The notes under the pieces are model-generated. The model had not been told where the DNA came from. It did not search any database and saw only the letters and a list, made by a program, of their open reading frames with translations. 15,568 bases of DNA from Eubacteriales bacterium (GTDB taxonomy: Bacteria; Bacillota; Clostridia; Christensenellales; SZUA-584), in NCBI GenBank assembly GCA_028711205.1, contig JAQTSP010000027.1:1-15568 (forward strand), given 5' to 3'. Position 1 is the stretch's first letter. The number at the start of each line of letters is the position of its first letter. The position numbers were made by a program, and so were the translations under genes. Positions 6,754 to 12,178 of the stretch are shown here, piece after piece.

Positions 6754-6996
6754 ATGAAAACAAACGACGAAAAAAAGCTGGAAAAAGAGCGGCAAAAACT
6801 TGAAAGCCTTGTGGACGAGGCATTAAAAAAAGGCACGCCGATATCTCAAACGTACGATATCATGAATCAGTGCGAAAAGATCAACCGAATGAGCGGCGAA
6901 AAACACAATGTTTTGCAGGATGAAGAGATACAAAAACAAAGCCGCAGGGTCGATGTTCTGTTTGCAAGGGTGCAAAAACAAAGAGGAGAGAGTTAA
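6754..6996 (+). CDS. Small Spo0E-like protein (putative aspartyl-phosphate phosphatase), tentative
   Basis: The product has 80 residues, all polar and helix-forming, with no signal peptide or membrane segment. ATG 6754 is chosen because GGAGGT lies at 6745-6750; a longer frame starting at 6694 would lie in the promoter. Residues 9-47 read as two helices around a K-K-G-T-P-I turn, L-x3-R-x2-L-x2-L-V-x-E-A-L then D-I-M-N-Q-C-E-K-I-N-R-M. This resembles the Spo0E fold, in which a second helix S-Q-x-L-D-x-L-I removes phosphate from Spo0A. The canonical S-Q-x-x-L-D is not exact here (N-Q-C-E-K-I-N), so activity is doubtful. The remaining tail (48-80) is of unknown role. Pairing with the divergent XRE gene suggests a regulatory protein. 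Confidence 0.5.
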   Translation: MKTNDEKKLEKERQKLESLVDEALKKGTPISQTYDIMNQCEKINRMSGEKHNVLQDEEIQKQSRRVDVLFARVQKQRGES

Positions 6997-7007
6997 AAGA
7001 CCCGTTA

Positions 7008-7035
7008 GGGCAAGATATGATGCTTGTTCTTGCCC
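7008..7035. repeat. Inverted repeat after the Spo0E-like gene
   Basis: GGGCAAGA (7008-7015) and TCTTGCCC (7028-7035) form a perfect 8-base stem with a 12-base loop, starting 11 bases after the stop codon at 6994-6996. No T-run follows, so it is not a standard intrinsic terminator. Its right arm overlaps the -35 element of the next promoter, so it may instead be an operator or a transcript-end stabiliser. Confidence 0.5.
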
Positions 7036-7052
7036 CATCCGCATGATAAAAT
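7024..7052 (+). promoter_or_regulatory. Extended -10 promoter of the membrane protein-recF pair
   Basis: TTGTTC (7024-7029) lies 17 bases before TAAAAT (7047-7052), which is preceded by TG at 7044-7045 (TGn extended -10). Transcription would begin near 7059, only about three bases before the ATG at 7062. Confidence 0.5.
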
Positions 7053-7061
7053 ACTTGCGTT

Positions 7062-8261
7062 ATGAATATGCGCAAAGAACGCTATACGGCACACTTTTTT
7101 CTTGCGGCGGCGGCCGTCGTGATCGTCTATATGATACTCTATCGGGTGCTCTGCCAGGATATTCTGTCGCACAGCATCTACGATTCGTATACCCGTCAGG
7201 CCGAGATGTGGTGGCAGGGATCCTTAAGTTTGCCCGAAAACATATCGTGGCTTGAGATCGCGGTCTATAACGGGCGGTATTTTATCAGTTTTCCGCCTTT
7301 CCCGACTGTTGTGCAGTTTTTGCTGTACCCCGTATTTGGCATTAACACGCCGGACAATCTGATCAATACGATGTTTGCGCTGGGCGCGTTTGTGCTGATC
7401 TACCGGTTGTTGATGCGGCGCGGGTACAGCGGGCTATACGCATCCTTGCTGGCGCTGTTGATGACGGTGGGATCAAACCTGCTCTATCTCTCCCTCACCG
7501 GCTGGGTATGGTTTTCTGCGCAGACCCAGGGCTTTTTTCTGTCCGCGCTTTGTGTCTATCTGATCGTCAGCAAAAAGAAGATCGCGTGGTATTTCTCATT
7601 CCTGTGCCTCGGGTTTGCTTTTGCGTGCAGGCCGTTTCAGATCGTGTACGCGCCGCTTTTGCTGTATCTGCTTTACAAAAACACCGATGAGGGCAAAGGC
7701 TTTTGGCGGACGCTTATGGGCTGCGTCAAATATGTGCTTCCGCTTGTCGCTGTCGGCATATGCGTGGCGGCCTATAACGCTGCGCGGTTTGACAGTATAT
7801 TTGAGTTCGGGCACACTTATCTGCCCGAGTTCCAAAACGACCCGCAATTCTCGCTTGCGTATATTCCGCAGAATTTCCTGGAGATTTTGAAACTGCCGAA
7901 TCTGCAGGACGGATATTTCTGGCCGCGGTTCAACGGTACACTGTTCTTCCTTGTTAATCCGGTGTACGTGCTTCTTGCGGTCAGCATGGCCAGGAACCGG
8001 TTTGGCGCCAGGCAGATCATCTATACGCTGTGCCTTGCCGCGCATTTTGTGCTGATGCTCTCGCACAGGACGATGGGCGGGTGGCAGTTCGGCTCCCGGT
8101 ACCTTGTCGATATGATACCGTTTATGCTCGTGATATTCGCGGACGATAAAAGCGATAAAACGCAAAGCATTACCAAAACAGCCGTACTGCCCGCGGCGCT
8201 TGCCCTGATCGGTATCGCCGTCAACATATGGGGCGCGGTATGGTTCTATACGATGGCATAA
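7062..8261 (+). CDS. Multispanning membrane protein, GT-C glycosyltransferase-like
   Basis: This 399-residue membrane protein has about nine or ten hydrophobic segments (near 11-29, 78-93, 100-116, 124-144, 156-170, 175-206, 222-238, 293-309, 317-333, 350-360 and 374-395). The first loop carries charged and aromatic residues (I-Y-D-S-Y-T-R-Q-A-E-M-W) and Y-N-G-R-Y-F-I-S-F-P-P-F at 69-80, the kind of loop seen in GT-C enzymes that use polyprenyl-phosphate sugars. The G-G-W-Q-F-G-S-R-Y-L-V-D segment at 339-350 is also seen in such proteins. The exact donor and acceptor cannot be told. No ribosome site precedes ATG 7062 or the in-frame ATG 7068, and the predicted transcript starts almost at the codon, so it may be translated leaderless. 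recF follows after 19 bases and is probably co-transcribed. Confidence 0.6.
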   Translation: MNMRKERYTAHFFLAAAAVVIVYMILYRVLCQDILSHSIYDSYTRQAEMWWQGSLSLPENISWLEIAVYNGRYFISFPPFPTVVQFLLYPVFGINTPDNLINTMFALGAFVLIYRLLMRRGYSGLYASLLALLMTVGSNLLYLSLTGWVWFSAQTQGFFLSALCVYLIVSKKKIAWYFSFLCLGFAFACRPFQIVYAPLLLYLLYKNTDEGKGFWRTLMGCVKYVLPLVAVGICVAAYNAARFDSIFEFGHTYLPEFQNDPQFSLAYIPQNFLEILKLPNLQDGYFWPRFNGTLFFLVNPVYVLLAVSMARNRFGARQIIYTLCLAAHFVLMLSHRTMGGWQFGSRYLVDMIPFMLVIFADDKSDKTQSITKTAVLPAALALIGIAVNIWGAVWFYTMA

Positions 8262-8280
8262 ATAAAAACGGACGGTCAAG

Positions 8281-9354
8281 ATGTATTTAGAAAACCTTGT
8301 ATTAAAAAACTACAGAAATTATGAGACCTTGAACGTGCGTTTCCAGAACGGCATCAACATACTGCAGGGCAAAAACGCCGCGGGGAAAACGAACGTGCTT
8401 GAAGCGATCGGTTTTTTAAGCTACGGCAAATCTTTCAGGACACAGAAAGACACCGAATGCATCAAAGACGGGTGTGAGGCCGCGTATATCAAAGGCGGTA
8501 TCATGCGCACGCAGGGACAGCTTAGCGTCGAAGCGCTGCTCTCGAGGCAGGACAAGAAAAGCCTGAAAGTTTCGGGACAGCCTGCGCGCAAAATGGGAGA
8601 ACTGTTTGGCAACTTTATTGCGGTCGTGTTCTCGCCCGAGGACATAAAGGTATTGAAAGAATCGCCGGCGCTTCGCCGCCGGTTTATCGATATGGAGATA
8701 TCAAAGCTGAGGCCCATTTATTTTTATGACCTGCAGGAATATTACAAAGCGCTGGCGCAAAAAAACGCGCTTTTGAGATCCAGAATGAAACAAGAACAGC
8801 TGGGCAAGCTGGTTTCGGTATACAACGAACAGCTGGCGCAGCACGGCGAAAAGATCATATTGCAGCGGCGGTCTTTTTTACAGCGTATCGAGGAGCTGAG
8901 CAGAGCGATACACCGCGACCTCTCGGCAGGAGAAACACTGTCGCTCAGATACAAAAGCAGCGTCAAGTCGGGCGATATCAGGCAGACGCTTTACGACAAG
9001 ATGGAAAAGTCACTTGCCTCAGAGATTGAACAGGGGTTTTGCCTTTACGGGCCGCACCGCGAGGATATTGCGGTGTCGCTTGACAACAGCGAGATCAAGG
9101 CGTATTCGTCGCAGGGACAGATACGCACAGCCATGCTGTCGCTTAAGCTTGCGACGCTTGATGTGGCGTCCGCGGATTTTGGAGAAAGCCCGGTGCTGCT
9201 GCTGGACGACGTATTCTCAGAGCTTGACGAGGCCAGGCAGGCGGCGCTATTGTCGCGCATCAAAGATACGCAATGCTTCATCACCACCGCTGTGCCGATG
9301 GGAAGCGTTGCCGGAGCCGTCTATACCGTTGAGAATGGTATGCTGAAATCGTAA
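8281..9354 (+). CDS. recF: DNA replication and repair protein RecF
   Basis: RecF is an SMC-like ATPase that binds gap junctions and, with RecO and RecR, loads RecA. It has 357 residues, the normal length. The N-terminus MYLENLVLKNYRNYE is diagnostic. The Walker A motif is G30-K-N-A-A-G-K-T37; the ABC-type signature region is Y-S-S-Q-G-Q (275-280); and the Walker B and D-loop read V-L-L-L-D-D-V-F-S-E-L-D at 304-315. The ribosome site is weak (GGACGG), which fits coupling to the preceding gene. recF usually sits in the dnaA-dnaN-recF-gyrB cluster near the origin; none of those genes is in this window. Its terminator appears to lie inside the convergent ZIP gene. Confidence 0.96.
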   Translation: MYLENLVLKNYRNYETLNVRFQNGINILQGKNAAGKTNVLEAIGFLSYGKSFRTQKDTECIKDGCEAAYIKGGIMRTQGQLSVEALLSRQDKKSLKVSGQPARKMGELFGNFIAVVFSPEDIKVLKESPALRRRFIDMEISKLRPIYFYDLQEYYKALAQKNALLRSRMKQEQLGKLVSVYNEQLAQHGEKIILQRRSFLQRIEELSRAIHRDLSAGETLSLRYKSSVKSGDIRQTLYDKMEKSLASEIEQGFCLYGPHREDIAVSLDNSEIKAYSSQGQIRTAMLSLKLATLDVASADFGESPVLLLDDVFSELDEARQAALLSRIKDTQCFITTAVPMGSVAGAVYTVENGMLKS

Positions 9355-9357
9355 AGT

Positions 9358-10056
9358 TCATATCATCCTGGTCATGATAAAACCGGAGCAGAGCCCAAAC
9401 AGCGCAAACAGCGCTCTTTTTTTTTCGCCGCCCGCCGGAATCAGCTCTTTGAGCGATATATAGAGCATCGCGCCGCCCGCAAACGAGATGCACAAAGAGA
9501 CCATGCCGCGGGAAATACTGCCGACAGCCGTGCCGATAAGCGCGCCCGCGGCGGTTGGCATTCCTGTCAGGAAAGCCAGAAACAGCATCTTGAAGACCGG
9601 CATGCCCGACAGCCTGAACGGAAGGCATACCGCCAGGCCTTCGGGTATGTTGTGCACGAGCATCAGCAGCGAAAGGCTGAGCGCCAGCCTTTCGCTTTCC
9701 ACAAGCGACGAACCGATCGCGAGGCCTTCGGGCAAATTGTGCAGCGCGATGCCGGTAAGCACAAGCAGGCCTGTCGCATAGAGCGAAGGCTCATGCTTGT
9801 GAGAGATAAAAGGAGCCAGCAGCGAAAAGAAAACGCCGCCTGCCGCCGTGCCGCAGCCCATCACGATGATGCCGCCCAAAGCCGCGCTTTCGATCAGCAT
9901 GTCGAAGAAAACGACGGCGACCATCAGGCCGCCCGCGAACGCGAGATACGGGCGCGAGGCTTTGACTCTTTTGCCGATCAGCATCGCGATGATGCCGCCC
10001 AACACTGTGCCCGCGGTGCCGACGACGGAGCCCAGAAGCGCGCTTTCAATATACAT
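9358..10056 (-). CDS. ZIP-family divalent metal transporter (ZupT-like)
   Basis: ZIP proteins bring zinc, iron or other divalent metals into the cytoplasm. The protein has 232 residues and about eight membrane helices. The metal path is marked by two repeats: H106-N-L-P-E110-G-L-A-I in helix 4 and H135-N-I-P-E139-G-L-A-V in helix 5. A short histidine-bearing loop, S-H-K-H-E, lies at 85-89. The start at 10056 has GAGGTAC five bases upstream. It converges with recF (three bases between stop codons) and diverges from thpR. Its last 60 or so bases carry, on the opposite strand, the likely recF terminator. Substrate preference cannot be read from the sequence. Confidence 0.93.
   Translation of the reverse strand: MYIESALLGSVVGTAGTVLGGIIAMLIGKRVKASRPYLAFAGGLMVAVVFFDMLIESAALGGIIVMGCGTAAGGVFFSLLAPFISHKHEPSLYATGLLVLTGIALHNLPEGLAIGSSLVESERLALSLSLLMLVHNIPEGLAVCLPFRLSGMPVFKMLFLAFLTGMPTAAGALIGTAVGSISRGMVSLCISFAGGAMLYISLKELIPAGGEKKRALFALFGLCSGFIMTRMI
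9401..9425 (+). terminator. Intrinsic terminator of recF, inside the 3' end of the ZIP gene
   Basis: On the plus strand AGCGC (9401-9405) and GCGCT (9411-9415) form a 5-base GC-rich stem with a 5-base loop, followed by C and nine T (9417-9425). It lies about 45 bases beyond the recF stop and within the coding region of the convergent transporter. An alternative stem, AGAGC (9390-9394) with GCTCT (9413-9417), is also possible. Confidence 0.65.
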
Positions 10057-10164
10057 AAAGGTACCTCATCAACAACATCTGTTATGTATACGCGGGGAAA
10101 AGCGCTTGATATGACAAGAAAAGAAAGAAACGGGAAGAGGCGAAACACCAAACGGCGTGCGCTG

Positions 10165-10173
10165 TGGTATAAT
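10165..10173 (+). promoter_or_regulatory. Extended -10 promoter of thpR
   Basis: TGG followed by a perfect TATAAT (10168-10173) gives a TGnTATAAT extended -10. There is no recognisable -35 at 17 bases (ACACCA), which extended -10 promoters can tolerate. Transcription would start near 10180, 26 bases before the thpR ATG. Confidence 0.55.
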
Positions 10174-10205
10174 CAAACATATCAAAACAACAAGAGGACG
10201 AATCC

Positions 10206-10724
10206 ATGCGGCTATTTATCGGTATCAAAACAGGATGCGAAAGCCACTTGCTCTCCCTGCAACATGAGTTGAAAAGGCTGGGCAAAGGCAATTTCACAGA
10301 CGCGCGCAATCTGCATATCACGCTGAAGTTTCTAGGCGAGGTGCCGCCGGGTAAAGTGGGAAGCATATGTGAAGCCATGGCCGAAACACACGCGAAAGCC
10401 TTTGGGCTTGAATGCAGAGGCGTTGCGCAGTTTTATAAAAGCGGTATCGTGTCGGCCAAAGTGGTCGGAAACTTGAAAACCCTGTCCGCGCTGCACGCAA
10501 GCCTGGAAACGGCGCTGGAGAAAAGAGGCTTAAAAAAAGATCAGAGGCCCTATCGGCCGCATATCACGCTGGCGCGGCAGTTTCACGCGTTTGCCGGCAT
10601 GAATGTTGAAGAGATACCATGCACCAGCTGCGGGTTCAAAGTTGAAGAAATCGTTCTGTTTGAGAGCAAGAGGGAGGGCGGCCGGCTGGTGTATGAGCCG
10701 CTGTTCGTGAAAAGGCTGGGGTGA
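10206..10724 (+). CDS. thpR: RNA 2',3'-cyclic phosphodiesterase (2H family, LigT/ThpR)
   Basis: This family opens 2',3'-cyclic phosphate ends of RNA, and some members join tRNA halves in vitro. The protein has 172 residues, close to the usual 175-190. Both catalytic motifs of the 2H phosphoesterase fold are present: H37-I-T39-L-K-F-L-G and H119-I-T121-L-A-R. The N-terminus MRLFIGIK and the E-I-V-L-F-E-S segment near residue 147 are family hallmarks. ATG 10206 has AGAGGA upstream. It is followed after 26 bases by the AT-rich HEPN-like gene on the same strand, which may be read through from its promoter. Confidence 0.94.
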   Translation: MRLFIGIKTGCESHLLSLQHELKRLGKGNFTDARNLHITLKFLGEVPPGKVGSICEAMAETHAKAFGLECRGVAQFYKSGIVSAKVVGNLKTLSALHASLETALEKRGLKKDQRPYRPHITLARQFHAFAGMNVEEIPCTSCGFKVEEIVLFESKREGGRLVYEPLFVKRLG

Positions 10725-10750
10725 AGAATAGAAGGGATTGCTGATATAAA

Positions 10751-11671
10751 ATGTATAAAGAGGTAACTGAGAAATTACAAGAGATTAGAAGGATTCTAAA
10801 TTTCCCTTTATTTCGAGCAAAACATTTTAAAAATAAAGATTTTTGGAATCAAATGTGGGCTTCGTGTGATGTTTTAGAAGATACAAATGAAGGTATTGAA
10901 TATTATAGAACATGCGAATATAAGGATAACAATATTGGTTTTAAATATTTACATTTATATGGACTTTTACAACTTGTATTTGTCCAGCAAAACGCTTTAT
11001 GGCATCTTTCAGAAACATTAGGAAAAACGATTGAACCTACAAAAACACCAGAAATTGACAAGATACGAGATATAAGGAATAGCTCGATAGGACATCCTAC
11101 TAAGAAAAGTAATAATGAATTTATTTCTATTTCGCGTACTACAATGAATAAATGTGGTTTTAAATATATGAAATGGAAAAAAGATTATTATAATATTCGT
11201 TCTGTTAATATTGATGAAGTATTAGAAACTCAATTATATTGGCTTATTGAAAGTGTTGATATTTTATTAGAACATTTAAAAGGAATTTGGAATACCATGT
11301 GTAAAGAATTTGAAAAAAAATTAATGATTGATTACATTCCTTCTGACCTCGATTTTCGAATGGAAAAACTAACAACTTATGATAAAGTCATGGCATTAAA
11401 TTATGGACATAAAGGAATTAAGGATTTTGTTGACAAGCTAAACAAAGAATATAAAAATAGATATGGTGAAGATGGACGTGAAATGGCCGGTACATCATAT
11501 TTATTTAAGGAACTATTCTTTATTCTTAATTATTTTTACGAAGTACTAATTTCAACTAAAGAATACAATGAAATAGAATATGGTTTATTTAGCGAAATGT
11601 TAAGAGATAAGATAAATAAATTAAAAGAGAGCTGCATGGTAATCGATAATGAAGCAACTACTAGATTATAA
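10751..11671 (+). CDS. AT-rich putative HEPN-type ribonuclease, horizontally acquired; family unknown
   Basis: I do not recognise the full 306-residue protein. It is soluble and helical, with no signal peptide. Residues 101-116 read E-I-D-K-I-R-D-I-R109-N110-S-S-I-G-H115-P, which fits R-[N/H/D]-x4-H, the active-site motif of HEPN ribonucleases in toxin-antitoxin, abortive-infection and CRISPR effectors. Helices on both sides (64-91 and 154-180) are where a HEPN bundle would lie. Residues 190-306 form a second helical part of unknown role. Composition is very different from its neighbours: 17 of 60 bases are G or C at 10801-10860, against 31 of 60 at 10561-10620 and 43 of 60 at 11761-11820. 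The ribosome site is poor (AAGGG, 14 bases upstream). No antitoxin or mobile-element gene is adjacent. Confidence 0.55.
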   Translation: MYKEVTEKLQEIRRILNFPLFRAKHFKNKDFWNQMWASCDVLEDTNEGIEYYRTCEYKDNNIGFKYLHLYGLLQLVFVQQNALWHLSETLGKTIEPTKTPEIDKIRDIRNSSIGHPTKKSNNEFISISRTTMNKCGFKYMKWKKDYYNIRSVNIDEVLETQLYWLIESVDILLEHLKGIWNTMCKEFEKKLMIDYIPSDLDFRMEKLTTYDKVMALNYGHKGIKDFVDKLNKEYKNRYGEDGREMAGTSYLFKELFFILNYFYEVLISTKEYNEIEYGLFSEMLRDKINKLKESCMVIDNEATTRL

Positions 11672-11705
11672 AGATAAAGCGGACTTTTTATTTGGTTTTA
11701 TCTTT
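11670..11705. repeat. AT-rich inverted repeat holding both convergent stop codons; weak bidirectional terminator
   Basis: AAAGATAAA (11670-11678) and TTTATCTTT (11697-11705) pair over 9 bases around an 18-base loop. The left arm begins in the stop codon of the HEPN-like gene (11669-11671) and the right arm contains the queT stop (11698-11700). Short T- or AT-rich tails follow on both strands. It is plausible as a two-way terminator, but the stem is AT-rich. Confidence 0.4.
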
Positions 11706-12177
11706 TTATAAACAGCCTGTCTTTATGCTTGTTCAGCAAAAAGAACAGCGGCATGCCGAGCGCGTAGCAGGCGATCGCCTGCCCGGCGCCGACGTACAGC
11801 ACGGACAGCCAAAAGGGCAGTTCTGCCAGATAATAGAGAAGCGCGCCGACGGCAAACGCGTTGACGACGACGGACGGCAGCGGCAGCAGCCATTTTTTCC
11901 TGATATAGTGCGTAATGAGCGCGGCCACAAGCGTCGCGAGAGAGCCAAACACGACGTCAAAAATACCAAGAAAGCTGAATATGTTGGCCAGCAGGCACCC
12001 GATAAAAAGCCCGGGGATTGCCGCCGGCGTAAAAAACGGCAGTATGCACAGTGCCTCGGAGACGCGCATCTGCAGCTGACCGTAGCTGATCGGCGCGACG
12101 GCCATTGTCAGCGCGAAATAGACAGCGGCGATGATACCCGCTTCCGCCATGAACCGGACGGTAAAAACTTTTTTCAT
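11698..12177 (-). CDS. queT: QueT-family transporter (ECF S component for queuosine precursor)
   Basis: QueT proteins are substrate-binding membrane subunits that, with a shared ECF energy module, are thought to import queuosine precursors such as preQ1 or queuine. The chosen start, ATG 12177, gives 159 residues beginning MKKVFTVRFMAEAGIIAAVY; a longer frame from 12264 lies wholly inside leuS and is rejected. Five or six hydrophobic segments are seen. Family marks are Q36-M-R-V-S-E-A-L43 and the G-C-L-L-A-N-I-F...G-I-F-D-V-V-F-G-S-L-A-T-L stretch at 60-83. The start follows the leuS stop after one base (TGA-T-ATG), so translation is probably coupled, with GGTGGGC inside leuS as a weak ribosome site. 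No ECF A or T components lie in the window. Confidence 0.85.
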   Translation of the reverse strand: MKKVFTVRFMAEAGIIAAVYFALTMAVAPISYGQLQMRVSEALCILPFFTPAAIPGLFIGCLLANIFSFLGIFDVVFGSLATLVAALITHYIRKKWLLPLPSVVVNAFAVGALLYYLAELPFWLSVLYVGAGQAIACYALGMPLFFLLNKHKDRLFIKR

Positions 12178-12178
12178 A

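Noticed and set aside
7008..7035. Intrinsic terminator after the Spo0E-like gene
   Set aside because: The stem is good but is followed by CATCCGCATG rather than a T-run; kept only as an inverted repeat.
7596..8279. Minus-strand open frame opposite the membrane protein (227 codons)
   Set aside because: Charged, patternless translation opposite a gene with clear membrane segments and a promoter.
9652..10272. Plus-strand open frame opposite the ZIP gene (206 codons)
   Set aside because: H/R/D-rich shadow of the transporter that also overlaps the thpR start in another frame.
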